NCBI GenBank assembly: GCA_025356545.1
Contig: JANXSU010000154.1
Coordinates: 1-41,916 of the forward strand
Origin: Comamonadaceae bacterium
GTDB taxonomy: Bacteria; Pseudomonadota; Gammaproteobacteria; Burkholderiales; Burkholderiaceae_C
Length of the DNA stretch: 41,916 nucleotides
Reading direction: 5' to 3'
A model generated the notes under the pieces. The model saw only the letters and a program-made list of their open reading frames with translations. It searched no databases and was not told the origin of the DNA. Each line of letters starts with the position of its first letter. Position 1 is the first letter of the stretch. The position numbers and the translations under genes were made by a program. Positions 27,034 to 36,716 of the stretch are shown here, piece by piece.

Positions 27034-27822
27034 ATGAAAATGATCCCCATGTACCAAATGGATGTGTTGATTCAAGGCTTCCCCGGCAAGTCTGTGTGCC
27101 ACGGCGGCTTGGGCTGGAGCACCGTGAGCCTGCTGCGCGGCGCGGGCCGTGTGGTCTTGGTGGACGTGGGTGCTTTCGGCGTGCGGCGCGAGCTGGCCAA
27201 GCAACTGCGCGAGCGCGGGGTGGACGCGAATGACGTGACCGACGTGGTGCTAACCCACGCGCACTACGACCACGCCGTCAACTTCACCCTCTTCCCCAGG
27301 GCCACCGTGTGGATTGGTGCGGACGAGTTGGCCTGGGCCGCCAGCCAGCCCCCCGGCTTCAACCCGCTGCCCGAGTTGTACGTGCGCGAGTTGAACACCT
27401 CCCCACGGGTGCGGCGCATCAATGGTGACGAAGAATTTTTACCTGGCCTGCAAGCCATCCGCGCACCGGGCCACACGCCGGGTCATTTGGTTTTTCTGCT
27501 CACTGCCAATGACGTGCCGGTGCTCTTCACCGGGGACGCGGCCAAGAACCGGGCCGAGCTGCAGTGCGGGGCTGTGGACGCCAGCGAAGACCACGCCCAA
27601 AGCGGCGAGTCGCTCAAGGTCATCTGGCGCAGCTGGCGCGAAAAGTCTGGCACGGTGCTGGTGCCCGGCCATGACCTGAGCATGGTCCTGGACGCCGCAG
27701 GCCAACCCGAGTACATCGGCGAGCGCCGCGCCGCCATCGCCGCCTGGTTCTCTGAAAGCATTGAAACCATGACGACGATTAACCTGTGCTGCGAAGCCGG
27801 ATTCGGCCCCGCCTACCGATAA
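27034..27822 (+). CDS. MBL-fold metallo-hydrolase (canonical HxHxDH)
   Basis: VVLTHAHYDHAVNFTLFP, IRAPGHTPGHLVFLL, VLFTGDAAKNRAEL, VLVPGHD. Confidence 0.88.
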   Translation: MKMIPMYQMDVLIQGFPGKSVCHGGLGWSTVSLLRGAGRVVLVDVGAFGVRRELAKQLRERGVDANDVTDVVLTHAHYDHAVNFTLFPRATVWIGADELAWAASQPPGFNPLPELYVRELNTSPRVRRINGDEEFLPGLQAIRAPGHTPGHLVFLLTANDVPVLFTGDAAKNRAELQCGAVDASEDHAQSGESLKVIWRSWREKSGTVLVPGHDLSMVLDAAGQPEYIGERRAAIAAWFSESIETMTTINLCCEAGFGPAYR

Positions 27823-27854
27823 CACTTTGCGCTAATTTTTTTACCCCTCACACC

Positions 27855-28586
27855 ATGACCACATCCCTCACCACCACCTTCGCCCCCACCGGCTCGCTGC
27901 GCGCCTCCATCAACCTGGGCAACCCGATCCTGGCCAACAAAGACCCGGCCACGGGCCAGCCGTACGGCATCTCCATCGACCTGGCACGCAACCTGGCCAA
28001 ACGCTTGGGTGTCGAGGTCGAACTGGTGGTGTTTGACACCGCAGGCAAGTCGGTGGACGCGGTGAAAAACGAGCGCGCTGACGTGGGCTTCTTTGCCGTT
28101 GATCCCCTGCGCGGTGCAGAGATTTCTTTCACCCTGCCCTATGTGCTGATTGAAGGCTGCTACATGGTGCGCGAGGCGTCGCCCTTGCAACGTAATGAAG
28201 AGGTCGATCAAGCGGGCGTGAGCGTCACTGTGGGCGCTGGTAGCGCCTATGACCTGTACCTGACGCGTGAAATCAAGCACGCCCAGATCGTGCGCGCGCT
28301 CAGCTCCCCCGCCGTGGTGGACACCTTCATCGCGCAAAACTTGGACGTGGCCGCAGGCGTCAAGCAGCAGCTAGAGGCCGATGCCAAACGCATCCCCGGC
28401 CTGCGCTTGCTGCCCGGCCGCTTCATGGAAATCCGCCAAGCCATGGGCACGCCCAAAAGCCGAGGCGCGGCAGCGGCAAACTACCTGCACGCGTATGTGG
28501 AAGAGATGAAAGCCAGCGGCTTTGTGGCCGAGTCCATGAAGCGCCATGGCATTCAAGGTGCGACGGTGGCCGGGCCTGCTACTTAA
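27855..28586 (+). CDS. Periplasmic-binding-protein-like (SBP family 3) protein lacking an evident signal peptide
   Basis: GQPYGISIDLARNLAKRLGVEVELVVFDTAGKSVDAVKNERADVGFFAVDPLRGAEISFTLPYVLIEGCYMV. Confidence 0.82.
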   Translation: MTTSLTTTFAPTGSLRASINLGNPILANKDPATGQPYGISIDLARNLAKRLGVEVELVVFDTAGKSVDAVKNERADVGFFAVDPLRGAEISFTLPYVLIEGCYMVREASPLQRNEEVDQAGVSVTVGAGSAYDLYLTREIKHAQIVRALSSPAVVDTFIAQNLDVAAGVKQQLEADAKRIPGLRLLPGRFMEIRQAMGTPKSRGAAAANYLHAYVEEMKASGFVAESMKRHGIQGATVAGPAT

Positions 28587-29325
28587 CCTCCACCAACTCC
28601 ACCTCATCCAGCCGCACAAACACCAGCCCGCGCCGCAGGATGTCGAGCAGGCCGACGGCCAGACCTTCGGCGGTGTCTGAGGCGGGCTTGTTCATGTGGG
28701 CAATGATGACATCGCCACCTTGGACGCGATGCAAGCGGTCAATGATCTGCGCTTTTTTCAAAGTGGCCCCGGCGTCTGCGTTGACCGAAAAGCCCGCGAT
28801 CTTGTAGCCCATGCGGCGAATCTCGTCCGCAGCGGCCTGGTCGTATTCGGCCGTCGCACCCCGGTACCAATGGGGCGGCACGCCGGTGGCGATTTCGATG
28901 GCTTTGGCACCTTCAAGTACTTCTTTGCGCAGGTGCAGCATGTCCGGCTCACCGGGAATGCCATAGACCTTGCGACCCGCGCCGATGACGGCGGGGATGT
29001 GGTTTTCGCCGTGATCTTCGATGTCGAACAAGTCCAGATGCGCTTTGAGCAGGGCCATGCCCTTGGCGTTCTTGTCCAACCACTTCTTGGTGGCAAACAG
29101 CGTGGCGGGAATTCGGTTGCGGATCAGAAACTGAACCAGTTCATCGTCGATTGCACCTGAGCAGGCGTCTAAGGTCAGTGCGACGCGCTTGTTCGCGTGG
29201 GTGGGCTCTTGGTAAATTTGGTCGTGGATTTCGGTCGGCTGCGTTTGCGCCCATGCAGCGCAACAAAAAAAGCAAGCCACGGCCAGCATACGTTTGAACG
29301 CCAATGATTTGAAGTCAAACCGCAT
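28579..29325 (-). CDS. Secreted polysaccharide deacetylase family protein
   Basis: Signal-like MLAVACFFCCAAWAQTQ; VALTLDACSGAIDDELVQFLIRNRIPATLFATKKWLD; HGENHI. Confidence 0.8.
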   Translation of the reverse strand: MRFDFKSLAFKRMLAVACFFCCAAWAQTQPTEIHDQIYQEPTHANKRVALTLDACSGAIDDELVQFLIRNRIPATLFATKKWLDKNAKGMALLKAHLDLFDIEDHGENHIPAVIGAGRKVYGIPGEPDMLHLRKEVLEGAKAIEIATGVPPHWYRGATAEYDQAAADEIRRMGYKIAGFSVNADAGATLKKAQIIDRLHRVQGGDVIIAHMNKPASDTAEGLAVGLLDILRRGLVFVRLDEVELVEVK

Positions 29326-29394
29326 CCGTCTTCACCTTGCAAAATATCGTTTGACCATAATAGCCTTCATTCCATACTCAAGTATTTCGCTCTT

Positions 29395-30231
29395 ATGTCG
29401 AATTCATTCATCACCCAACTCAACGCCCAAGCTACCCGCCATAGGGTGGAAGTGCAAGGCCGCTTGGTCTGCTGGCGCCAATTTGGTGAAGGCCCGCCTC
29501 TGGTGCTGTTGCACGGTGGCCACGGCAGTTGGCTGCACTGGGTGCGCAACATCGAAGCCCTGGCCACGCGCTTCACGGTGTGGGTGCCCGACTTGCCCGG
29601 CTACGGCAACTCGGATGATTTGGGCGAGAGCCGCTCAGGCGACATGGCCAAGCTGGTCCACGCCACGCTGAGCAGCCTGGACACGCTGGTCGGCCCCGAC
29701 ACATCGATCGATCTGGTGGGGTTTTCCTTTGGTGGTCTGGTGGCGGCGCAGCTCGCGGCACAGCGGCAAAAAATTCGCCACCTGGTGCTGCTGGGCCCCG
29801 CAGGCCACGGCGGGCGCAGGCGCCCACGCGGTGAATTACAAAACTGGCACCGGGCGAAAACGCCCCAAGCCGTACAAGCCTGTATGCGCCACAACCTGGA
29901 AATGCACATGTTGTTTGACCCGGCCCAATTGGACGACGTGGCGCTCCAGTTGCATACCGAGGCCTGCCAGCGCACCCGCTTTCGTAGCCGGCCGATTTCG
30001 ATGACGGGTGGCTTGAGTGAGGCGCTCAAGCTATCTCAAATGCCGATGCTGCTGATCTGGGGTGAGCATGACGTGACCGCCGAGCCCGCTGTGTTGGTGA
30101 AATCATTGACCGAAGGCCAGCCGAAGCGCCAGGCGCTCATCGTTCCCGGTGTGGGGCACTGGGTGCAGTATGAAAGCGCGGATGAGATCAACCGACTCTT
30201 GCTTGAGTGCTTGACTAAGGATGCAACATGA
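29395..30231 (+). CDS. Alpha/beta-fold hydrolase
   Basis: PPLVLLHGGHGSWLHWVRNIEAL, DLPGYGNSDD, DLVGFSFGGLVAAQLA, GVGHWVQYESADEINRLL. Confidence 0.9.
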   Translation: MSNSFITQLNAQATRHRVEVQGRLVCWRQFGEGPPLVLLHGGHGSWLHWVRNIEALATRFTVWVPDLPGYGNSDDLGESRSGDMAKLVHATLSSLDTLVGPDTSIDLVGFSFGGLVAAQLAAQRQKIRHLVLLGPAGHGGRRRPRGELQNWHRAKTPQAVQACMRHNLEMHMLFDPAQLDDVALQLHTEACQRTRFRSRPISMTGGLSEALKLSQMPMLLIWGEHDVTAEPAVLVKSLTEGQPKRQALIVPGVGHWVQYESADEINRLLLECLTKDAT

Positions 30232-31217
30232 AAACCAGTTGCTATAAATTAAATAGCTGTTCACGCATTGTTTTATTGGCTTTTCTGGCAATTTGGCTTC
30301 CCATCTCGGCTCAGGCACAAGCTTTCCCGAGCAAGCCCCTGCGCATCATCGTGCCCTTCGCCCCCGGTGGCCCCACCGATTTGATGGCACGCACCATCGG
30401 CAAATCCATGACGCAAAGCATGGGTCAGCCCATCATCATCGAGAACAAGGCCGGAGGTGGCGGCCTTATCGCTTTGGGTGAGGTGGCGCGCGCCCCGGCG
30501 GACGGCTACACACTGGCATTTCCTTCCATCTTGTCGGTCACCAACCCGGCCTTGATGCCCAGCTACCCCTACGACATGGCGCGCGATTTTGACGCCATCA
30601 CCGTAGTGGGCTCCATTCCGCATGCGCTGGCGGTGCGGCCAGACTTTCCGGCCAAGACACTGACCGAACTGGTGGCCATGGCCAAGGACAAGCCGGGCAC
30701 GCTGGCCTATGGCTCATCCGGCAACGGCACCTCGGCGCATCTGGCCGGGGCCATGTTTGCGCAAGTCGCTGGCATCAACGTCACGCACGTGCCCTACCGG
30801 GGTGCCAGTCTGGCCATGCAGGATTTGCTGAGCGGGCAAGTGCAGTTCATGTTTTTGGACATGAGCACCGGCCTGTCCCAAATCAAGGCGGGCAAATTGC
30901 GCGCCTTGGCCATGGCCCCGGCCCGGCGTGTGGCGGTGTTGCCCGATGTGCCCAGCATTGCCGAGCAGGGCTACCCCAGCTACAACATCCGCGCCTGGTA
31001 CGGCCTGCTGGCCAAGGCGGGCACGCCGCCCGACATCATTCAAAAGCTGTACACCGAGGTCAAACGCGCGCTCGACAGCCCGGAGGTGCGCGAGATTTTT
31101 CTGGCCCAGGGCATCGTGCCCGGCGGTATGCCACCGGCAGAATTCGCCACGCTCATCAAGGAAGACCTGGCGCATTGGAAGCGCACCATCGAGAACCTGA
31201 ACCTCAAGCAGCCTTGA
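30228..31217 (+). CDS. Bug/TctC-family substrate-binding protein
   Basis: FPSKPLRIIVPFAPGGPTDLMARTIGKSMTQSMGQPIIIENKAGGGGLIALGEVARAPADGYTLAF; 4-bp overlap with the hydrolase gene. Confidence 0.92.
   Translation: MKTSCYKLNSCSRIVLLAFLAIWLPISAQAQAFPSKPLRIIVPFAPGGPTDLMARTIGKSMTQSMGQPIIIENKAGGGGLIALGEVARAPADGYTLAFPSILSVTNPALMPSYPYDMARDFDAITVVGSIPHALAVRPDFPAKTLTELVAMAKDKPGTLAYGSSGNGTSAHLAGAMFAQVAGINVTHVPYRGASLAMQDLLSGQVQFMFLDMSTGLSQIKAGKLRALAMAPARRVAVLPDVPSIAEQGYPSYNIRAWYGLLAKAGTPPDIIQKLYTEVKRALDSPEVREIFLAQGIVPGGMPPAEFATLIKEDLAHWKRTIENLNLKQP
30241..30257. repeat. 17-bp palindrome of the GCTA-N9-TAGC type, inside the tctC signal-peptide codons
   Basis: gctataaattaaatagc encodes the CYKLNSC segment of MKTSCYKLNSCSRIVLLAFLAIW. 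Confidence 0.5.
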
Positions 31218-31252
31218 GTTGCTTTGCCTCTTTAACCCCGAAGTCGAGGGTT

Positions 31253-31281
31253 AACCCGTATGGCTAGAACACGGGTTTTTT
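31253..31281 (+). terminator. Intrinsic-terminator-like hairpin
   Basis: aacccgt/acgggtt perfect 7-bp stem with 11-nt loop, then a T-tract. Confidence 0.7.
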
Positions 31282-31399
31282 AGCCTAATGGAGGCATCTT
31301 TTCAATAGGAAGAACGTCGTTCTTTCCAATGGAACACGGACTTGATTCACTTTGGGTCTTGGCCTCTCGGTTTTTTTCACTTTTCCTCAAAGATTCACC

Positions 31400-32374
31400 A
31401 TGTTCCTAAACACCTTGCTCGCCACGGCCAGCCTGACTTTGTTGGTGAGTGGTGCCGCGCTGGCCCAAACTCCCGCAGCCTCACCCGCCCCCTACCCGGT
31501 GAACCGCGTCACGCTGGTCACCCACTCCAGCCCCGGTGGCGGCACCGACGTGTTCTTGCGTAACCTGAACAAGCACCTTGCAGGTGTGCTCAAAACCAAC
31601 CTCGCGGTGGAGAACGTGCGCGGCGGCAGCGGGGCCACGGCCGTGGCCAATGTGGCCAAGGGCGCGCCCAATGGCTCCATCTTCTACGGCACCACGCCCA
31701 CCTACATTCAGACCACGCTCTTGTCCAAGCCGCCGGTGGGCTATGACGGGCTGGACCCGATGTTGATTATTTTCATCGACCCCGAGGTGATCTACACCCG
31801 TACCGAATCCCCCTTTAAAAGCCTGAGCGATGTGGTGGCCCACGCCAAGGCCAACCCCGGTAAATCGCGCTGGGGTGCGGCCAACCCGGCGTCTCTTGAG
31901 CGCATCGGCATGGAGAAGCTGGCCCGCGCAGGTGGCGTCAAGGTGCCCATCGTCAGCCATGAAGGCGGGGGCGACTTGATGATCGGCGTGCTCAACGGCA
32001 CTTACGACATCGGCATTGGTGAGATGCAAGAGCTGCAAGGCCAGCTGGAGGCGGGCAAGATCCGCCTGCTGGCCACGCTGTCTGAGCAGCGCTTGGCGAC
32101 CTTGCCGCAATTGGCCACGGCCAAAGAGCAGGGGCTCAATGTGGTGATTCGCAAGTTCCGTGGCATTGCCTCGCCCAAGGGCATGCCGGATGCCATTGCC
32201 AAAACCTGGGAAGACGCGGTGCGCAAGGTGGTCGCCCTGCCCGCCTACAAGGCCGACTACACCAAAGACCACCTCACGCCTATGGTGCTGGGCCGCGAAG
32301 CCGCACGCAAGTTCACCGCTGAATTCGCCCAGGAAACCGCAGCCTCCTTCAAGGAAATGGGGCTAATCAAATGA
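31400..32374 (+). CDS. Bug/TctC-family substrate-binding protein of the tctCBA set
   Basis: MFLNTLLATASLTLLVSGAALAQ signal; HSSPGGGTDVFLRNLNKHLAGVLKTNLAVENVRGGSGATAVANVAKG; overlaps tctB by 4 bp. Confidence 0.9.
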   Translation: MFLNTLLATASLTLLVSGAALAQTPAASPAPYPVNRVTLVTHSSPGGGTDVFLRNLNKHLAGVLKTNLAVENVRGGSGATAVANVAKGAPNGSIFYGTTPTYIQTTLLSKPPVGYDGLDPMLIIFIDPEVIYTRTESPFKSLSDVVAHAKANPGKSRWGAANPASLERIGMEKLARAGGVKVPIVSHEGGGDLMIGVLNGTYDIGIGEMQELQGQLEAGKIRLLATLSEQRLATLPQLATAKEQGLNVVIRKFRGIASPKGMPDAIAKTWEDAVRKVVALPAYKADYTKDHLTPMVLGREAARKFTAEFAQETAASFKEMGLIK

Positions 32375-32865
32375 CCGACCAACGCGTGGACCGCATCACG
32401 GCGCTGGTGGGCGCGGCCTTGGCCATCAGTTATCTGCTTTATGCGCGGGGCATAGAAGACAGCCTGCTGGCCGATAGCGTGGGGGCCAATGGCGTGCCCA
32501 TGAGCGTGGCGGGTGTACTGCTGCTGGCCTGCGTGGCACTGTTCTTCAAAAGCTGGAGCAAAAACGAAATCAAAGTGATCGAACCTAAGGACGAACAGGA
32601 AGCAGGCGGATCAGAACACCCGCACCGCATGGCCCTGGGTTTGCTGGCCCTCTTGACGGTCTATGTCACGCTGTTGCCCTTCCTCGGTTATGTCGTGTCC
32701 ATCGGCTTGCTGGTGGGCAGCGTGGCGTGGTTGGCAGGCGCGCGCAAGCGCGTCTCGGTACTGATGTGCATGCTGACCGCCGGGCCAGTGTTGTGGCTCT
32801 TGTTTGACTGGGCGTTGGAGATTCACCTGCCCGTAGGCCTGTGGCCTGTGTTGTTTAACGCTTAA
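32371..32865 (+). CDS. tctB: TctB-family small membrane subunit of tripartite tricarboxylate transporter
   Basis: 164 aa with four hydrophobic stretches, positioned between tctC and tctA. Confidence 0.88.
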   Translation: MTDQRVDRITALVGAALAISYLLYARGIEDSLLADSVGANGVPMSVAGVLLLACVALFFKSWSKNEIKVIEPKDEQEAGGSEHPHRMALGLLALLTVYVTLLPFLGYVVSIGLLVGSVAWLAGARKRVSVLMCMLTAGPVLWLLFDWALEIHLPVGLWPVLFNA

Positions 32866-32877
32866 GGACACAGCGCC

Positions 32878-34356
32878 ATGGACAGTTTTCTTCTTTCTTT
32901 GACCAACCTGGCCTCGGCCTGGGTGATCGTGGCCGCGTTTGCCGGGGTACTCTGGGGTATTTTGGGCGGCGCGTTACCGGGTATTTCGCCATCCATTGCG
33001 ATGGCGCTGCTGCTGCCGTTTACCGTGGGCATGACGCCCACCGTGGCCCTGGTCTTGCTGGCCAGCGTGTACGTGGGTGCGGAGTACGGCGGATCCATCC
33101 CGGCGATTTTGATTCGCACACCGGGCACCAACTCGGCCGCGGCCACCGTGGTGGACGGCTATGAAATGGCGCGCCAGGGCCGTGCAGGCGAGGCGTTGGG
33201 CATCTCGCTCATCTCCGGCCTGTGGGGCGGCTTGTTTGGCCTGCTGGTTTTGGTGATGGCGACAGAGAGCTTGGCCAAGGTGGCCCTGGCCTTCACGCCT
33301 GCGGCTTACTTTTCATTGGGCATTCTGGGCTTGTCGGTGATTGCCGGATTGTCGGGTGGCTCGCTGCTGCGCGGGGTGATTGCCGCTTGCATCGGTTTGA
33401 TGATTGCCTTCATCGGCAGCGACCCGGTCTCGGGCGTGCAGCGTTTTACCTTTGGCTCGGCCGACTTGCTCGATGGTGTCAAACCCATTTTGGTGATGGT
33501 GGGCCTGTTTGCAGTGACCGAGATGCTGGTTCAAATCGGTGAGCCGCCCTGGGCACAAGGGGGAACTGCATCGACCAAGCTCAAGCTGCCGAACTGGGCC
33601 ATGTCCAAGCGCTTGTTCAAACCGCAGGCCATTGGCGCGGTGATTGGCACGGTAGAAGGCGTCACGCCGGGGGCGGGTGGCACCATCGCGGCCTTCATGG
33701 CTTACTCCGAAGCCAAGCGCTGGTCCAAGCACCCTGAGGAGTTTGGCAAAGGTTCGCCCGAGGGCGTGGCCGCCCCTGAGGCCGCCAACAATGTGGTCAC
33801 CGCTACGGCGCTGGTGCCACTGCTGAGCCTGGGCATTCCGGGTTCCAACTCGGCGGCGATTTTGCTGGGCGGCTTTTTGATCCACGGCTTGCAGCCCGGC
33901 CCCATGCTGTTCCAAAAAGCGCCCGAAGTGGTCTATGGCTTGTACGGCGGCCTCTTCATGGCCAACATCGCCATGCTGCTGATTGGCCTGGTGATTCTCT
34001 CGCCCTGCATGTGGTTGGTGAACCGGCCCAAGCCGTATTTGATCGCCTTCATTTTGGCGCTGGTGATGTCAGGCGTTTACGCCATTCACCAAAGCATTTT
34101 TGAGTGTGGTCTGGTGCTGGCCATTGGCGTGTTGGGCTATGGCATGCGCCTGCTGCGCTTGCCGGTGTTGCCACTGGTGCTGGGCTTGGTACTGGGGTAT
34201 TTGGTGGAGTCCAACTACCGCCGCAGCCTGTTGATCTCGGGCGGCGACCACAGCATTTTCATCACCGATCCGGTGTCCGCCCTGTTGTTGGGCTTGGCGC
34301 TGGTCTTGGGCCTCTATACCGGTTGGAAAGAGTTTTCTGACCGCAGCAAGACCTAA
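32878..34356 (+). CDS. tctA: TctA-family large membrane subunit of tripartite tricarboxylate transporter
   Basis: GILGGALPGISPSIAMALLLPFTVGM, GAEYGGSIPAILIRTPGTNSAAATVVDGYEMARQGRAGEALG, GIPGSNSAAILLGGFLIHGLQPGPMLF. Confidence 0.95.
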   Translation: MDSFLLSLTNLASAWVIVAAFAGVLWGILGGALPGISPSIAMALLLPFTVGMTPTVALVLLASVYVGAEYGGSIPAILIRTPGTNSAAATVVDGYEMARQGRAGEALGISLISGLWGGLFGLLVLVMATESLAKVALAFTPAAYFSLGILGLSVIAGLSGGSLLRGVIAACIGLMIAFIGSDPVSGVQRFTFGSADLLDGVKPILVMVGLFAVTEMLVQIGEPPWAQGGTASTKLKLPNWAMSKRLFKPQAIGAVIGTVEGVTPGAGGTIAAFMAYSEAKRWSKHPEEFGKGSPEGVAAPEAANNVVTATALVPLLSLGIPGSNSAAILLGGFLIHGLQPGPMLFQKAPEVVYGLYGGLFMANIAMLLIGLVILSPCMWLVNRPKPYLIAFILALVMSGVYAIHQSIFECGLVLAIGVLGYGMRLLRLPVLPLVLGLVLGYLVESNYRRSLLISGGDHSIFITDPVSALLLGLALVLGLYTGWKEFSDRSKT

Positions 34357-34360
34357 ATTT

Positions 34361-35746
34361 ATGACATCAACTATCAATACCAGTTCCGCCGCCACCGTGG
34401 CGCAACGCTTGGCGCAAGTCATTGTGTGCGCCACACCCGAGCAAGATGCGTTGGGCAAGCAAGTGGGCCAACGCCTGTTGATGGACGTCGCAGGCATTTG
34501 CTTGGCCGCGCGCCATGAGACTTACGTGAAAGCCGCATTGGCGTCACTCGACCAAGACGGCCCCTGCACCGTGATCGGCTTTGGACAACGCTGCGGCGTC
34601 GAGGGCGCGGCCTTTGTCAACGGCATTGCGGCGCATGGCGAGGACTTTGACGACACCTATGAAGGCGGCCCGGTGCACGCCGGTGCGGTGGTGGTGCCAG
34701 CGTTGTTGGCGGCGGCGCAGCGCCATGGCTTGAGTGGCGAGCTGCTGTTGCGCGGTATCGCCATCGGTGTGGAGGTAACGTGCCGACTGTGCAGCGTGGC
34801 CCCGATGAAGGTGCACAAAGCGGGCTTTCACCCCACCGCCATTTTTGGCGTGTTTGGCGCAGTGACCGGGTTGGGAGCAGCGCTGCGCTTGACGCAGCAA
34901 CAAATCGTTGATGCGCTGGGCATTGCAGGCAGCATGGCGGGCGGCATCATTGAATACTTGGCCGATGGCTCCTGGACCAAACGCATGCACCCCGGCTGGG
35001 CTGCACAGTCGGCCTACCGCGCCGTGCGCCTGGCGCAAAACGGTTTCAAAGGGCCAGCCACGGTGTTTGAGGGCAAGCACGGCGTGTTCCACGGTTTTGC
35101 CAATACCAGCGACGGTGATTTTGAAGCCATGCTCAGCGGCTTTGGCCAGACTTGGCTCTGGACCAGCATTGCATTCAAGCCCTACGCCTGCGGCACCATG
35201 GCGCACCCGTATATTGACTGCGCTCGCGAGTTTCGCCGCAAGGGCATTGCGCTGGATCAGATTGCCCGCATTGAATGCAACACGGCCGAGGGCATCGTGC
35301 ACCGGCTGTGGGAGCCGTTGGCGCTCAAGCAATCGCCCCCCAACGGCTACGCCGCCAAGTTCAGCATTCCCTATGCGATTGCCGTGGGTTTAACCTTTGA
35401 CGATGCTGGGCTGGGCGAGTACGCCGAGGCCGTGGTGCAGCGCGCTGAACTAAGAGCGTTGGCAGCCAAGGTTTCTTACGTCGTGGACCCGGCCAACCCT
35501 TACCCCAAGCAGTTCATCGGGCACTTGCGCATCACGCTCCACAACGGTGAGGTGCATGAACACCACCAGGGCTTTTTCAAAGGCGGTGTGGATCACCCCA
35601 TGAGCGATGCCGATTTGCAGCAAAAATTTCTCGCGAATTGCCGCTACGGTCAGGTGAGCGATGCGCAGGCGCAAACGCTGCTGCAGCAATTGGGCGCGGT
35701 GTTCAACGCTGATACGGTGGATTTGTCGACTCTGGCGTTGGGTTGA
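34361..35746 (+). CDS. MmgE/PrpD family protein
   Basis: GFGQRCGVEGAAFVNGIAAHGEDFDDTYEGGPVHAGAVVVPALLAAAQ, HPTAIFGVFGAVTGLGAALRLTQQQIVDALGIAGS, FKPYACGTMAHPYIDCA. Confidence 0.92.
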   Translation: MTSTINTSSAATVAQRLAQVIVCATPEQDALGKQVGQRLLMDVAGICLAARHETYVKAALASLDQDGPCTVIGFGQRCGVEGAAFVNGIAAHGEDFDDTYEGGPVHAGAVVVPALLAAAQRHGLSGELLLRGIAIGVEVTCRLCSVAPMKVHKAGFHPTAIFGVFGAVTGLGAALRLTQQQIVDALGIAGSMAGGIIEYLADGSWTKRMHPGWAAQSAYRAVRLAQNGFKGPATVFEGKHGVFHGFANTSDGDFEAMLSGFGQTWLWTSIAFKPYACGTMAHPYIDCAREFRRKGIALDQIARIECNTAEGIVHRLWEPLALKQSPPNGYAAKFSIPYAIAVGLTFDDAGLGEYAEAVVQRAELRALAAKVSYVVDPANPYPKQFIGHLRITLHNGEVHEHHQGFFKGGVDHPMSDADLQQKFLANCRYGQVSDAQAQTLLQQLGAVFNADTVDLSTLALG

Positions 35747-35919
35747 TTCACTTCGCCCTGGTGATGACTCGTGGTCTCTCGTTCACCTTGGCGTTGACTG
35801 GTTCGTCGCATGTTCAGTCATCTCGCGCGATGTCATCACGGGGTCAGGCCGGGGCGTACAAGAACTCAAACGCAACAACGGTTTCGTGAATTCAGAAACA
35901 CTCAATAAGCAGCCCCACC

Positions 35920-36678
35920 ATGAATACATCAAAAAGCCCCCAAAAAGTCGCCCTAGTCACAGGCGCAGGTCGCAACATTGGCCGCGCTATCGCACTGGCC
36001 CTGGCCCGCGAAGGCTTTGCCGTGGCCGTCAATGTGCGTAGCTCTGTCGCTGAAGGCCAAGCCGTGGTCAATGAACTGCTGGCCCTCGGCACTCAAGCGA
36101 TGTTGTGCGTGGCCGACGTGACCGATCAGCCCGCTGTGCAAGCCATGGCCGACCAAATTCAGCAACACTGGGGACTGCTAGACGTGCTGGTCAACAACGC
36201 CGCTGTGCGGCACGAAGCACCGCTGGCCCACATCAGCCCGCAAGACTGGCGCAACACCTTGGCCGTGGTGCTGGACGGGGCTTTCTTTTGTACTCAAGCC
36301 TGCGCGCCGATGCTGCAACACTCACCCGCCGGTGCGGTCATCAACATCGGTGGCCTCACGGCTCACACTGGCGCAGCACAACGCGTGCATGTGGTCACGG
36401 CCAAGCTCGGGCTGGTCGGCTTGACCCGTGCCCTGGCGCATGAGTTGGCCCCGGCCGTCACCGTCAATTGCGTCTCGCCCGGCATGATCTCCACCGCGCG
36501 CAACGTTGGCACGGCCACGGCGACACCGCAACACCATGCCAAGCACCAGCCACTGCTGGAGCGACGCGGCAGTGCTGACGAAGTGGCTGCCATGGTGACG
36601 TGGCTGGCCAGTGACAAGGCGCGCTTTATCACTGGGCAGGTGATGCACGTGAACGGCGGCACGTATCTAGGCTCTTGA
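35920..36678 (+). CDS. SDR-family oxidoreductase
   Basis: VALVTGAGRNIGRAIALALAREGFAVAVNVRS, LVNNAAVR, GQVMHVNGGTYLGS. Confidence 0.9.
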   Translation: MNTSKSPQKVALVTGAGRNIGRAIALALAREGFAVAVNVRSSVAEGQAVVNELLALGTQAMLCVADVTDQPAVQAMADQIQQHWGLLDVLVNNAAVRHEAPLAHISPQDWRNTLAVVLDGAFFCTQACAPMLQHSPAGAVINIGGLTAHTGAAQRVHVVTAKLGLVGLTRALAHELAPAVTVNCVSPGMISTARNVGTATATPQHHAKHQPLLERRGSADEVAAMVTWLASDKARFITGQVMHVNGGTYLGS

Positions 36679-36716
36679 GTCATGGCGCTTGAGATGAACC
36701 ACATGAGCGCAGTCAC

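Noticed and set aside
26787-27050. Minus-strand ORF with PFGLSLSKPW
   Set aside because: This is the well-known spurious translation of the CCGTTCGGGCTGAGCTTGTCGAAG repeat, antisense to tctC.
35747-35919. Intergenic region before the SDR as a possible RNA or attenuator
   Set aside because: No convincing long stem, T-tract or conserved motif found by eye.
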